Positions 16,443-25,795 of a stretch of DNA of 48,963 nt are shown here, piece after piece; position 1 is the stretch's first letter, and each line of letters starts with the position of its first letter. Made by a program: the position numbers and the translations under genes. Location of the stretch: assembly GCA_910586665.1 (NCBI GenBank), contig CAJUIX010000025.1, positions 1 to 48,963 on the forward strand. The letters are read 5' to 3'. The stretch comes from an uncultured Duncaniella sp. Its GTDB lineage: Bacteria; Bacteroidota; Bacteroidia; Bacteroidales; Muribaculaceae. Below the pieces are notes generated by a model. The model was not told where the DNA came from, did no database searches, and saw only the letters and a list, made by a program, of their open reading frames with translations.

Positions 16443-16525
16443 CCTTCTCTGACTGATTGTAGGGGTATTTATACGCCTATACTCAAAAAAAATCTCAATT
16501 TTAGGGTAAATTGCCGCATTTTGAG

Positions 16526-16533
16526 TAATTTTG
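16526..16533 (+). promoter_or_regulatory. -7 box of the coaX-lptC operon
   Basis: TAATTTTG matches TAnnTTTG, 28 nt before the coaX ATG. The -33 element is not clear. It probably drives coaX through the CNNM-type gene. Confidence 0.55.
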
Positions 16534-16561
16534 CCCCGAAAATCAAAGAACACAGGTCCTA

Positions 16562-17299
16562 ATGTCGCAATATCTGACAATAGATCAAGGAAATTCAGAG
16601 GCAAAGATTTCGCTGTGGGACGATATGACTATCGTCGACACGGTAATTGAGGCGCGCCTCACACCCTCCTCGGTCGAGCGATTCGTGGCCGGCAGGGCGC
16701 TGTCGGGTGCGATTTACTGCTCCGTCGTGCAGAACAACGGACCTGTCATCAACAAGCTCAGCCACCTGGCCCGCTGCGTCTATCGTCTCAGCCCCTCAAC
16801 ACCCCTCCCAATCAAGATTGACTATTCCACCCCTGCCACTCTCGGCGCCGACCGCGTCGCAGCAGCCGTCGGGGCATGGAGCGACTTCAAGGGGCGCGAC
16901 ATCCTCGTCATCGACGCCGGGACAGCCGTAACCTACGACTATGTCGACGCCTCGGGGACATACCGCGGCGGCAATATAGCCCCCGGCATCACTATGGAGC
17001 TGAAGGCCCTCAACCAGTTCACCGCCCGCCTGCCCCTCATCCCCTTCCCCGAGAACATGGGCAGCCTGCGCGGGAACCTCATCGGACGCGACACCGCCGA
17101 GGCCATCACCCTTGGCGCCGTCTACAGCGTCGTGGCATCAATCGGATATTATCGTAGCCGCCTCCCCGAAGGCACCGTGGTCGTGCTCGGCGGAGGATGC
17201 GGACATCATCTTGCACCCCTTTGCGACTTTGACGTCACTGTCGACGAGCACCTTGTCAGCAAAGGTCTAAACAGAATTTTGCTTTACAATGAAAATTAA
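16562..17299 (+). CDS. coaX: Type III pantothenate kinase
   Basis: 245 residues. ASKHA-fold motifs are clear: phosphate-1 IDQGNSEAKISLWD (7-20), GADRVAAAVGAW (about 95-106) with the general-base Asp, phosphate-2 VIDAGTAVTYDYV (about 117-129), GGNIAPG binding pantothenate, and the late VVVLGGGCGHHL. It phosphorylates pantothenate in the first step of coenzyme A synthesis, typically with a monovalent cation and high ATP Km. Its 3' end overlaps the next gene by 11 nt, so it leads an operon with an outer-membrane protein, lptC and a CNNM protein. Confidence 0.95.
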   Translation: MSQYLTIDQGNSEAKISLWDDMTIVDTVIEARLTPSSVERFVAGRALSGAIYCSVVQNNGPVINKLSHLARCVYRLSPSTPLPIKIDYSTPATLGADRVAAAVGAWSDFKGRDILVIDAGTAVTYDYVDASGTYRGGNIAPGITMELKALNQFTARLPLIPFPENMGSLRGNLIGRDTAEAITLGAVYSVVASIGYYRSRLPEGTVVVLGGGCGHHLAPLCDFDVTVDEHLVSKGLNRILLYNEN

Positions 17300-18539
17300 G
17301 ACTTTTCTCATCCTCGCCCTCATAGCCGCGGCCGCAGCGTCGGGGCTTTCGGCACAAAACGTCACAAGCCCCTATTCAAAATTCGGCTACGGCCTCCTCG
17401 GCGACAACGCCACATCCGCACAGCGACAGATGGGCGGAGTCGGCTATGCCATGCGCTCAGGCCGCCAGGTCAACGTCATGAACCCGGCCGCCTACGCAGC
17501 TATGGACTCGCTGACCTTCCTCTTCGACATAGGCACGGACATCTCCATGTACTGGCGCCAGGATGAGACCGGCAAGACCCATGACTGGGGCGGAGGTCTG
17601 GACTACATCACCATGCAGTTTCCCGTCACCCGCTATATCGGCGTCAGCGCCGGCCTTCTACCCTATTCGTCGGTAGGCTATTCATTCGGCTCCGAGATTG
17701 ACAACGGCGTGTCCAACCACCAGGGCACCGGCGGCCTCAACCAGCTCTACCTCGGTGCCGGCGTGATGCCCTTCAAGAACTTCTCGGTAGGCTTCAACAT
17801 CAGCTACCTCTTCGGCAACATCTTCAACGACGTCTATGCCACCCAGACCGGCTCCACATCGCAGTCGCTCTTCGAGCAAGTGATGGAGGTGAAGGACTAT
17901 CACTTCCTGTTCGGCGCACAGTACACCCTCCGGCTCTCGCGCAAGAACTCCGTGACACTCGGCGTCACCTACAGCCCCGGCAAATCGCTCCTCGGCAAGA
18001 CATATATGCTCAAATACCACAGCGTCAGCACCGGTGTCGCCCCCGATACCGTGGCCCCCGGAGTCGTGAAGCTCCGCGACAAGTTCTCCCTCCCCGACAC
18101 ATGGGGCGTGGGCCTCGCCTACGACTGGAACCGTCAGCTCCAGGCCGAGGTCGACGTGACCTATCAGAACTGGGCCGATGTCAAGTATGAGCAGATTGAA
18201 AACTTCTCAGGCACCAAGTTTGCCAACCGTTGGCGCATCGGTGCCGGCGCAAGCTACCTCCCCGACCCGCGCGGCAGCTACCTCAGACGCGTCACCTACC
18301 GTGCCGGCGGCTTCTACAACCGTGACTATGTCATGGTCGACGGCAACTACGTCAAGGACTACGGCTTCTCCTGCGGTCTGGGCTTCCCGGCAAGCTCCGC
18401 CAAGACCATCATCAACCTCGGCTTCGAGTACCACCAGCGCCAGGCCACACCCAACCCCCTCCTAAAGGAGAAGTACTTCAACATCACCCTCGGTGTCAAC
18501 TTCAACCAGGTCTGGTTCTTCCAGAACAAGTTGCGCTAA
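17289..18539 (+). CDS. Outer membrane beta-barrel protein (FadL/OMPP1-like)
   Basis: 416 residues with a signal peptide (MKIKTFLILALIAAAAASGLSAQ). The mature N-terminus NVTSPYSKFGYGLLG...RQMGGVGYAMRSG...VMNPAAYAAMDSLTF is that of the FadL-like family kept in this operon across Bacteroidota. The rest consists of alternating strands ending in a C-terminal aromatic strand (VNFNQVWFFQNKLR). FadL proteins conduct hydrophobic compounds through the outer membrane, but the substrate of this branch is not known to me. It begins inside coaX. Confidence 0.8.
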   Translation: MKIKTFLILALIAAAAASGLSAQNVTSPYSKFGYGLLGDNATSAQRQMGGVGYAMRSGRQVNVMNPAAYAAMDSLTFLFDIGTDISMYWRQDETGKTHDWGGGLDYITMQFPVTRYIGVSAGLLPYSSVGYSFGSEIDNGVSNHQGTGGLNQLYLGAGVMPFKNFSVGFNISYLFGNIFNDVYATQTGSTSQSLFEQVMEVKDYHFLFGAQYTLRLSRKNSVTLGVTYSPGKSLLGKTYMLKYHSVSTGVAPDTVAPGVVKLRDKFSLPDTWGVGLAYDWNRQLQAEVDVTYQNWADVKYEQIENFSGTKFANRWRIGAGASYLPDPRGSYLRRVTYRAGGFYNRDYVMVDGNYVKDYGFSCGLGFPASSAKTIINLGFEYHQRQATPNPLLKEKYFNITLGVNFNQVWFFQNKLR

Positions 18540-18557
18540 CCAACCCACAGTCACCCC

Positions 18558-19229
18558 ATGCACAGCTCTTCGGCCACATCACGCCTGCGTCTGCTCCCAC
18601 TCTTGTGCCTCGCGGCCTTTGCGGGAACAGCGACCGTCGTGACCGGCTGCAAGGAGGGTGACCCGGTAGGCATGGGGGATGTCGACGCAGCCCACACCCC
18701 GACCATGCTGACGCGCGACGTCGAGACCCTCATCTCCGACTCCGGCATCATGCGCTACCGCATCGTGACCCCTATATGGTATGTCTACGACGAGGTCGAC
18801 GAACCCTACTGGCGCTTCCCCGAAGGGCTGGACCTCGACAGATATGACAACTTCTTCCGCCGCGAGGCAAGCGTGAGAGCCGACTCCGCCCTCTATCTCA
18901 AAAACAAGCAGCTCTGGCGGCTCGACGGCAACGTCAGCATCACCAATGTCATGGGCGAGAAGTTTCTCACCAACCAGCTTTTCTGGGACCAGAGGATGAA
19001 GAAGATATACTCTGACTCATTCATCCACATCGAGCGCCCCGACAAGGTGCTCGAGGGCTACGGCTTCGACTCCAACGAACAGCTGACGCGCTACACCGTG
19101 CGCAACGTCTCGGGCATCTTCCCCGCAGGAGCCTTCCGCCCGGGAGCGAAGAAAGCCGATGCCCCCTCACCCGCCTCTGACGCGGAGCAAAACGACAACG
19201 ACAGCACTAAAATCGCAGATACGAAATGA
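18558..19229 (+). CDS. lptC: LPS export periplasmic protein LptC
   Basis: 223 residues. A signal peptide ends in a lipobox (VTGC, Cys31), as often in Bacteroidota LptC. The LptC/OstA-like beta-jellyroll is seen in ETLISDSGIMRYRIVTPIWYVYD, EASVRADSALYLKNKQLWRLDGNVSITNVMGEKFLTNQLFWD and KIYSDSFIHIERPDKVLEGYGFDSN. LptC anchors the LPS bridge between the LptBFG extractor and LptA. The C-terminal 30 residues are a polar low-complexity tail. Its stop overlaps the next gene's ATG (ATGA at 19226). Confidence 0.88.
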   Translation: MHSSSATSRLRLLPLLCLAAFAGTATVVTGCKEGDPVGMGDVDAAHTPTMLTRDVETLISDSGIMRYRIVTPIWYVYDEVDEPYWRFPEGLDLDRYDNFFRREASVRADSALYLKNKQLWRLDGNVSITNVMGEKFLTNQLFWDQRMKKIYSDSFIHIERPDKVLEGYGFDSNEQLTRYTVRNVSGIFPAGAFRPGAKKADAPSPASDAEQNDNDSTKIADTK

Positions 19230-20521
19230 CACTTACAGCCTGGTTGATTCTCTCGATAGTATCACTGTGTTTCTCGGCCCTCTTCTCGGGAGTCGAGATT
19301 GCCTATATCTCGGCTGACCGCGTCCGTGTAGGCCTCGACACGAGCCGTGGCGGACTCATCAACCGCATCATAGGGCGCTACTACTCCCACCAGGACTTCT
19401 TCATATCCACAATCCTTGTCGGCAACAACATCATGCTCGTCATCTACGGCATGGGGGCAGCCGCCCTGCTCGAACCCTGGATTGAGGCACACATATCCGA
19501 CAACCAGGCCGTCATTCTTCTCTTGCAGACCATTATCTCGACCCTCATCATCCTCTTCACGGGTGAGTTTCTGCCGAAATCGGTGTTCCGCATCAACCCC
19601 AACACATCGCTGAGAATCTCGGCCCTGCCGGTCTATATGTTCTACATCATCCTCTATCCGATAGCATGGTTCACATCATGGCTCTCGAAGGTGCTGATGA
19701 AGCTCGCCGGCGTACAGGCCGAGGATACCCGTCTCGGCGTCCTCTCAATCACCGACCTCAACGACTATCTCGAGACCAAGATTGACGACCTCGAAAATCC
19801 CCAGGAGGTCGAAGTCGAGAAAGAGGTGAAGATTTTCCACAACGCGCTCGACTTCTCTACCACGCAGCTCCGCGACTGCATGGCTCCGCGCAACGAGCTT
19901 GTGGCTGTAGACATCGACACCACCACCCGCGAGGAACTGTCGGACCTCTTCACTTCGTCGGGGCGCAGCAAAATTCTCGTCTACAACGAGGATATCGACA
20001 ACGTCGTGGGCTATGTCCATGTCTCCGAGCTGTTTGACCCTGAATGTGACTGGAAGAAACATATCAAGGAGGTGCTCTACGCCCCCGAGACCCTGCTCGC
20101 CAACACCATGATGCGCCGTCTGCTCAGCGAGAAACGCTCAATGGCCGTGGTGGTCGACGAATTCGGCGGCACAGCCGGCCTCGTGACCCTCGAGGACCTC
20201 GTGGAGGAAATCTTCGGCGACATCCAGGACGAGCATGACAAGAACGGCGTCACCGCCAACGAGATTGCCCCCGGCATCTATGAATTCTCAGGCCGCATAG
20301 AGGTCAGAACCCTGCGCGACGACTACCGCCTCGACATTCCCGAGGAGGACGAATACCAGACCCTCGCCGGCTACATCATTTTCAAGACTGGCTCCCTCCC
20401 CGCCCAGGGCGAGATTATCGAGATTGATGACCTGCGCTTCACAATCGTCACCCGCAGCGCCACCCGCCTCGACCTCATCCGCGTGGAAGTTCCCCAGGAA
20501 GAGAAAAAGGAGGAGGAATAA
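19226..20521 (+). CDS. CNNM/CorC family protein (DUF21-CBS-HlyC; GldE-like)
   Basis: 431 residues. Residues 1-190 are a DUF21 transmembrane domain (ALFSGVEIAYISADRVRVG, later GEFLPKSVFRINP). A paired CBS domain follows (MAPRNELVAVDIDTT, then EKRSMAVVVDEFGGTAGLVTLEDLVEEIFGDIQDEHD at about 305-340), and the C-terminus is a CorC_HlyC domain (about 350-425). Relatives are linked to Mg2+/Co2+ efflux, and in Bacteroidota this genomic position carries GldE. It ends the coaX-lptC operon with a KKEEE tail. Confidence 0.9.
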   Translation: MTLTAWLILSIVSLCFSALFSGVEIAYISADRVRVGLDTSRGGLINRIIGRYYSHQDFFISTILVGNNIMLVIYGMGAAALLEPWIEAHISDNQAVILLLQTIISTLIILFTGEFLPKSVFRINPNTSLRISALPVYMFYIILYPIAWFTSWLSKVLMKLAGVQAEDTRLGVLSITDLNDYLETKIDDLENPQEVEVEKEVKIFHNALDFSTTQLRDCMAPRNELVAVDIDTTTREELSDLFTSSGRSKILVYNEDIDNVVGYVHVSELFDPECDWKKHIKEVLYAPETLLANTMMRRLLSEKRSMAVVVDEFGGTAGLVTLEDLVEEIFGDIQDEHDKNGVTANEIAPGIYEFSGRIEVRTLRDDYRLDIPEEDEYQTLAGYIIFKTGSLPAQGEIIEIDDLRFTIVTRSATRLDLIRVEVPQEEKKEEE

Positions 20522-20684
20522 GCCCCGGGGACACCTCTGATACACATAATATAGGCTTGAAACAATGCCGGGCAGCCTTACCTCAATCCGTGATGTATTG
20601 ACGCAGGGCAAAACAGACCAATTTTTCGTTTGTTTGGATTAATTATCATTCCTTAAATTTAAACTTTTAATCTCAAAAAGAGGT
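20522..20684. other. Intergenic region before tolC, no gene seen
   Basis: It holds the end of the coaX operon and an increasingly AT-rich stretch. A CCCCGGGG palindrome lies just after the stop codon, but there is no T-run and I do not call a terminator. Confidence 0.4.
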
Positions 20685-20692
20685 TATATTTG
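20685..20692 (+). promoter_or_regulatory. -7 box of the tolC-hlyD-permease operon
   Basis: TATATTTG matches TAnnTTTG and is followed by GCA. The predicted start near 20698 leaves a leader of about 90 nt, in which GCCGGT near 20696 can pair with ACCGGC near 20742. Confidence 0.5.
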
Positions 20693-20789
20693 CAAGCCGG
20701 TTTGCCTCGCGGCCTGAGCTGCGTCATGCCTATGCACGGACACCGGCAGTTTCAACCATGTTTCAACTATGTTTCCAAACAAACACATC

Positions 20790-22265
20790 ATGGCAACACG
20801 AAGAATTTTTCTTGCACTAACAACCTTATTCGCCTTAGCCGGCTCCGCCCGGGCTGCCGACATCCCCGAAGGGAGCGTGGTCACGCTCGAACAATGTCGG
20901 GGGATGGCGCTTGCCAACAATAAAAACCTTCGAAAATCCGCACAACAAATCAAGGTGGCCAGCTATGAGAAAGACCAGGCTTTCGCCGCCTATCTCCCCG
21001 CACTCGACTTCGCGGGCGGCTACATGTATAATCAGAAAGGTGTGTCGGTATTCGGCTCCGACCAGCTCCTCCCGATCAAGAATTTCAACCTTGAAAAGCA
21101 GGACTACGAGTTCGGCCTTGTCAAGAACCCCGTGACCGGCGAGCCCATACTCGTCGACGGCAAGCCTATCCCCGAGCAGATGGCCTATCTCCCCAAGGAT
21201 GCGCTGAGCTATGACCTGCACAACGTCTTCTTCGGGGCAGTGACGCTCACCCAGCCAATATTCATGGGCGGAAAGATTGTGGCCATGAACAAGATTACCG
21301 GCTATGCCGAAAACCTCGCCCGCGCCATGCACGACAATACGGCTCAGGACGTGGTCTATGCCGTCGACGCCGCCTACTGGCAGGTGGTATCGCTCAAAGC
21401 CAAGCAGAAGCTTGCCGTCAGCTATGTCAACCTCCTTGACACGCTCAGCCACAACGTGTCACTCATGGTCAAAGAAGGTGTGGCCACCAAGCGCGACCAG
21501 CTGACGGTCGATGTCAAGCTCAACTCCGCCCAGGTCGACCTCACTAAGGTCAACAACGGACTCGTGCTCTCGCGCATGGCCCTTGCACAGGTGTGCGGCC
21601 TGCCGGTCCACACTGCGTTCACCCTCGCCGACGAGGATGCCGACATAGCCGCCGTATCTACCCCCGCAGCCAACAGCTACAACATGCAGGAGGTCTATGC
21701 GGCCCGCGACGACCTCCGCGCCCTCGAATTGGGAGTGAAGATATATAAGGAGAAGGAAAATGTGGCACGCGCCGCCATGATGCCCAACCTCGCCCTCGTC
21801 GGGACATACACTTTCTCGAATCCCAACATGTTCGACGGCTTCGAAAAAAAGTTCAGCGGCATGTTCTCTGTCGGCGCCATGCTGACAGTGCCCATCTGGC
21901 ACTGGGGCGGCAACTACAACAAGCTCCGCGCAGCCAAGGCACAGACAGTGGCCGCCACTCTCGAGCTTGACGACGCCAAGGAGATCGTGGAGCTGCAGGT
22001 CAACCAGGCCTCCTTCAAGGCACAGGAAGCTGTCAAGACCTACAATATGACCGAGACCAATCTCGCCAAGGCCGACGAGAACCTGCGCAGCGCCGAACTC
22101 GGCTTCCGCGACGGTGTGATGACCGTCAACGACGTCATGGAGGCACAGACTGCCTGGCTCAAAGCCCATTCGGAGAATGTCGACGCCCGCATCGACGTAT
22201 ATCTCTGCGACGTATATCTTTCCAAGGTGCTCGGACGGCTCGACGTAGGCGCTCCGGTCGAATAA
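20790..22265 (+). CDS. TolC family outer membrane efflux protein
   Basis: 491 residues from the ATG at 20790, which begins the signal peptide MATRRIFLALTTLFALAGSARA; an ATG 21 nt upstream would only add a polar extension. The mature protein starts with VTLEQCRGMALANNKNL and shows the duplicated helical OEP pattern, with the mid-protein strands GAVTLTQPIFMGGKI and GAMLTVPIWHWGGNYNKL. It forms a trimeric outer-membrane channel. The next gene, 48 nt downstream, is the adaptor, followed by two permeases, so the set is a tripartite exporter. Confidence 0.92.
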   Translation: MATRRIFLALTTLFALAGSARAADIPEGSVVTLEQCRGMALANNKNLRKSAQQIKVASYEKDQAFAAYLPALDFAGGYMYNQKGVSVFGSDQLLPIKNFNLEKQDYEFGLVKNPVTGEPILVDGKPIPEQMAYLPKDALSYDLHNVFFGAVTLTQPIFMGGKIVAMNKITGYAENLARAMHDNTAQDVVYAVDAAYWQVVSLKAKQKLAVSYVNLLDTLSHNVSLMVKEGVATKRDQLTVDVKLNSAQVDLTKVNNGLVLSRMALAQVCGLPVHTAFTLADEDADIAAVSTPAANSYNMQEVYAARDDLRALELGVKIYKEKENVARAAMMPNLALVGTYTFSNPNMFDGFEKKFSGMFSVGAMLTVPIWHWGGNYNKLRAAKAQTVAATLELDDAKEIVELQVNQASFKAQEAVKTYNMTETNLAKADENLRSAELGFRDGVMTVNDVMEAQTAWLKAHSENVDARIDVYLCDVYLSKVLGRLDVGAPVE

Positions 22266-22313
22266 AAATTGATTGAAAACAAGAAAATAAACCGCTATAA
22301 ATCACCCGAAGTC

Positions 22314-23333
22314 ATGTCAGATACAAAGAACAGCCCCGCTGCCACACCCGAACAGCGTGAAAACAAAATATTGATGGCCGCACTCGGAGTCATGGTGCTC
22401 ATCTGCATCGTGCTCGCCATTCTCGGCTTCTGCTTCCTCAACAAGAGCGACCAGATCATAGAGGGACAGGCCGACGCCACCTCCATTAAGATTTCAGGCA
22501 AGCTCCCCGGACGAGTGGTGAAGCTCTACGTCCACGAAGGTGACCTTGTGAAGGCAGGCGACACCCTCGTCCACATCCACTCATCGCTCGCCGACGCAAA
22601 GCTCATGCAGGCCGAGGGAATGGAGACAGTGGCCCGCACGCAGAATCAGAAAATTGACGCCGGCACGCGCTCACAGATCATCCAGGCCGCACGCGACATG
22701 GTCAGCCAGGCCGAGGCAGCCGTCGACATTACCAAGAAGACCTACACCCGTATGCAGAACCTCTACTCCGAAGGAGTAATGTCGGAGCAGAAGCGCGACG
22801 AGGCCAAGGCCGCATATGACGCAGCCGTCGCAGCCCACCGCGCTGCCAAAAGCCAGCTCGACCTCGCGATAGCCGGCGCGCAGAAGGAGGACAAGGAGAG
22901 CGCCGCCGCTATGGTCAATGTGGCCAAAGGCGGTGTGGCAGAGGTGCAGAGCCTCCTCGAAGACCAGTATCTCTTAGCACCCTGCGACGGGCAGATTGAC
23001 CAGGTGTATCCCGAGGCAAGCGAACTTGTGTCGCTCGGCGCACCAATCATGAGCCTCCTGAAGCTCGACGACAAGTGGGTCACCTTCAATGTCCGCGAGG
23101 AACTGCTCAACGACATGCCCCTCGGAGGTGAGATAGAGGTGATGATTCCCGCCCTCGACAAGAAAAAAGTCAAGGCAAAGATATACTATGTGCGCGACCT
23201 CGGCAGCTATGCCACCTGGCAGGCCACCAAGGCCACCGGCCAGTGGGACAGCAAGACCTTCGAGGTGAAGGCTCACCCGACAGAAAAACTTCCCGAGCTG
23301 CGCCCGGGCATGACTGTGGTCTATCTCAAATAA
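22314..23333 (+). CDS. HlyD/EmrA-type membrane fusion protein
   Basis: 339 residues from the ATG at 22314; an upstream in-frame TTG is less likely. One membrane helix (about 20-40: ILMAALGVMVLICIVLAILG) follows a cytoplasmic tail. The biotinyl-lipoyl half motif GRVVKLYVHEGDLVKAGDTLVHI (about 63-85), an Ala/Gln-rich helical hairpin (about 90-215), the second lipoyl half LAPCDGQIDQVYPEASELV and a beta-barrel domain follow. It would connect the permeases to the TolC channel. Confidence 0.92.
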   Translation: MSDTKNSPAATPEQRENKILMAALGVMVLICIVLAILGFCFLNKSDQIIEGQADATSIKISGKLPGRVVKLYVHEGDLVKAGDTLVHIHSSLADAKLMQAEGMETVARTQNQKIDAGTRSQIIQAARDMVSQAEAAVDITKKTYTRMQNLYSEGVMSEQKRDEAKAAYDAAVAAHRAAKSQLDLAIAGAQKEDKESAAAMVNVAKGGVAEVQSLLEDQYLLAPCDGQIDQVYPEASELVSLGAPIMSLLKLDDKWVTFNVREELLNDMPLGGEIEVMIPALDKKKVKAKIYYVRDLGSYATWQATKATGQWDSKTFEVKAHPTEKLPELRPGMTVVYLK

Positions 23334-23385
23334 ATAATGCGAGCGGTGTTGCAGAAACATCCTCAGCCCAAACCCTATCGCCACA

Positions 23386-24540
23386 ATGCTTCTGAATTTG
23401 TTCAAACGAGAACTCCGACGCCTTTGCTCGCGCAGGATCTACATCGTCATGATGCTGATCGTGCCCCTGGTGTGTGCCTTCTTCTTCCTCGACCTGATGA
23501 AGGAGGGACTCCCGCTCAGGGTACCGGTCGGAATGGTGGACCTCGACCACTCCTCCATGTCGCGAAAGATCGGGCGCTCGCTCAACGCCACGGAGCTGAC
23601 CGAGATTACCGGCGAGTTTGAGAGCTTCCACGATGCCATGTCAAAGGTGAGGAGCGGCGAGATTTACGGCTTCTTCCTCATCCCTTCCGACTTCCAGAAG
23701 AAAGCAATAGCCGGAAAGACCCCGACGCTCTCGTTTTACTCCAACATGGCCATATTCGTCCCCGGCTCCCTCTCCTACAAGGGATTCAAGACAATAGCGG
23801 TGTCCACCAGCGGCTCCATAGTCAAGACCACGCTCATAAGCGTCGGTGCCGACGAGGATGCAGCCGGCTCGATGCTACAGCCGGTGGTCATCAAGACCCA
23901 CCCGCTCAACAACCCCTGGACCAACTACTCGATCTATCTCTCACAGTCCTTCCTCCCGTGTATGATAGCGCTGATAGTGCTGCTTGTGACAGTGTTCAGC
24001 ATCTGCGAGGAGCAGAAACGGGGTACGTCGCCCGAATGGCTCCGCGAGGCCGGCGGCAACATGGCGCTCGCCCTCGCCGGGAAGCTCCTGCCGCAGACAT
24101 TCATCTTCACCAGCGTCGGAGTGGCCATACAGGCCGTAATGTTCGGCTTCCTCGGCTTCCCGCTCAACAACCACCCGCTCCATGTCGTCTTCGCGATGCT
24201 CCTGCTGGTTATGGCCACACAGAGTTTCGCGGTCTGCATCGTCGAAATCGTCCCCAATCTGCGCCTGGCGCTCAGCATGGTGTCGCTGACGGGCATACTC
24301 TGCTTCTCGATTGCAGGCTTCTCGTTCCCGGTCGAAAAAATGTATGGCGGCATAGCGATTTTTTCATACATCGTCCCTATCCGCTACTACTTTCTCATCT
24401 ATATCGACCAGGCGCTCAACGGTATACCCATCTATTACTCGCGCTTCTACTACATGGCGCTCCTCTGCTTCCTCCTCCTGCCACTACTCGGGCTGAGGCG
24501 CCTGAAAAAACATTGCGAGGCGCCTGTCTACGTCCCCTGA
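23386..24540 (+). CDS. ABC-2 type transporter permease (first of two)
   Basis: 384 residues in the YhhJ/YbhS-like layout: an N-terminal helix after LFKRELRRLCSRRIYIVMMLIVPLVCAFFFL, a large extracytoplasmic domain (about 40-180), then five to six helices starting near LPCMIALIVLLVTVFSICEEQKRGTSPEWLR. The GTSPEWL segment matches the cytoplasmic coupling region of this family. It should form a transmembrane dimer with the next permease and be powered by an ATPase, but no ATP-binding gene is nearby. Confidence 0.88.
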   Translation: MLLNLFKRELRRLCSRRIYIVMMLIVPLVCAFFFLDLMKEGLPLRVPVGMVDLDHSSMSRKIGRSLNATELTEITGEFESFHDAMSKVRSGEIYGFFLIPSDFQKKAIAGKTPTLSFYSNMAIFVPGSLSYKGFKTIAVSTSGSIVKTTLISVGADEDAAGSMLQPVVIKTHPLNNPWTNYSIYLSQSFLPCMIALIVLLVTVFSICEEQKRGTSPEWLREAGGNMALALAGKLLPQTFIFTSVGVAIQAVMFGFLGFPLNNHPLHVVFAMLLLVMATQSFAVCIVEIVPNLRLALSMVSLTGILCFSIAGFSFPVEKMYGGIAIFSYIVPIRYYFLIYIDQALNGIPIYYSRFYYMALLCFLLLPLLGLRRLKKHCEAPVYVP

Positions 24541-24571
24541 AAAGTGACTTCAATCTCTAAAACCGATTGTC

Positions 24572-25795
24572 ATGAACTGGATAAAAAGTCTGTTCTATGT
24601 GTGGCGCCGTGAGACGCGACTGGTGTTTACCGACATCGGCGTCATGCTCTTCTTCTTCGCGCTCCCGCTGGCCTACCCGGTGGTCTACACACTCATATAC
24701 AACCCCGAAGTCGTCAAGAAAATCGACACAGTCGTGGTCGACAACTCCCGCAGCGTCGAGAGCCGCGAACTCGTGCGCGAACTCGGGGCCACTCAGGGCA
24801 TCAACGTCATCGGCTATGCGGCCAACATGGGTGAGGCGCGCGAGGCATGGATGGAGAAGAAGTGCTACGGTGTCCTTGAAATCCCCGCCGACTACGGGCG
24901 CCGCATCGGCCGCGGCGAACAGGCGGTGGCGTCCTTCTACTCCGACATGTCGCTGCTGCTGAGATACCGACAGTATCTTTTCGCCATCACCGACGTACAG
25001 ATGAACGAGGCCACGCGCATAACCGCCCGGCGCCTTGCCGACGGAGGACTGCTGACAAGCTCCATAGGCGGACTTCCGGTCAACACCCAGGCCAACTTCC
25101 TCGGCGACGTCTCGCAGGGCTTCGCATCCTTCATCATGCCGGGACTGGTGGTGCTCATCCTCCAGCAAAGCATGCTCTTAGGCATAACAATGATTGCCGG
25201 CACAGCCCGTGACCGCCGCCGTCGCAACGGCTGGACCGACCCGCTCGACTACCGCGCGGGGACTCTCGCGACAGTGCTCGGAAAATCGCTCTGCTACCTC
25301 ATGGTCTACCTCCCCATGAGCTACTATATCCTCGAAATCATACCCTACATGTTCTCGCTCCCCCACGTCGGGCGCTTCCTCGACTTCATGCCTATGATAT
25401 TAGTAGTGCTCCTCGCGACGAGCTTCCTCGGACAGACGCTCCAGGTATTCGTCCGCGAGCGTGAGACCTCGCTATTGGTGATAGTGTTCACATCACTGAT
25501 ATTCCTCTTCCTGTCAGGACTGACCTGGCCGCGCTATGCCTTCAGCAAGTTCTGGTATATGGTTTCGGACCTCGTCCCGGCCACATGGGGAATCGAGGGC
25601 ATCGTCAGGATAAACAGCAACGGGGCCGACCTCTCGGATGTCAGCCACTACTACTGGGGGCTGTGGGCGCTGACGGGGATTTACTTAGTCACCGCGCTCC
25701 TGATACGCCATTTCACAGACCGCGCCTATCGCGGCGTTCCCGCCACGGCCGCTACGCCGTCAGAACCTCATGCCGACTGTCAGTGTGAGCGATGA
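24572..25795 (+). CDS. ABC-2 type transporter permease (second of two)
   Basis: 407 residues with the same architecture: first helix in IGVMLFFFALPLAYPVVYTLIYNPEVV, a periplasmic domain with DNSRSVESRELVRELGA, then helices beginning at FASFIMPGLVVLILQQSMLLGITMIAGTARDRRRR and ending near 380. It starts 31 nt after the first permease. The last 36 nt overlap, tail to tail, the 3' end of the DUF4421-type gene on the other strand. Substrate unknown; drugs, lipids or peptides are all possible. Confidence 0.88.
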   Translation: MNWIKSLFYVWRRETRLVFTDIGVMLFFFALPLAYPVVYTLIYNPEVVKKIDTVVVDNSRSVESRELVRELGATQGINVIGYAANMGEAREAWMEKKCYGVLEIPADYGRRIGRGEQAVASFYSDMSLLLRYRQYLFAITDVQMNEATRITARRLADGGLLTSSIGGLPVNTQANFLGDVSQGFASFIMPGLVVLILQQSMLLGITMIAGTARDRRRRNGWTDPLDYRAGTLATVLGKSLCYLMVYLPMSYYILEIIPYMFSLPHVGRFLDFMPMILVVLLATSFLGQTLQVFVRERETSLLVIVFTSLIFLFLSGLTWPRYAFSKFWYMVSDLVPATWGIEGIVRINSNGADLSDVSHYYWGLWALTGIYLVTALLIRHFTDRAYRGVPATAATPSEPHADCQCER

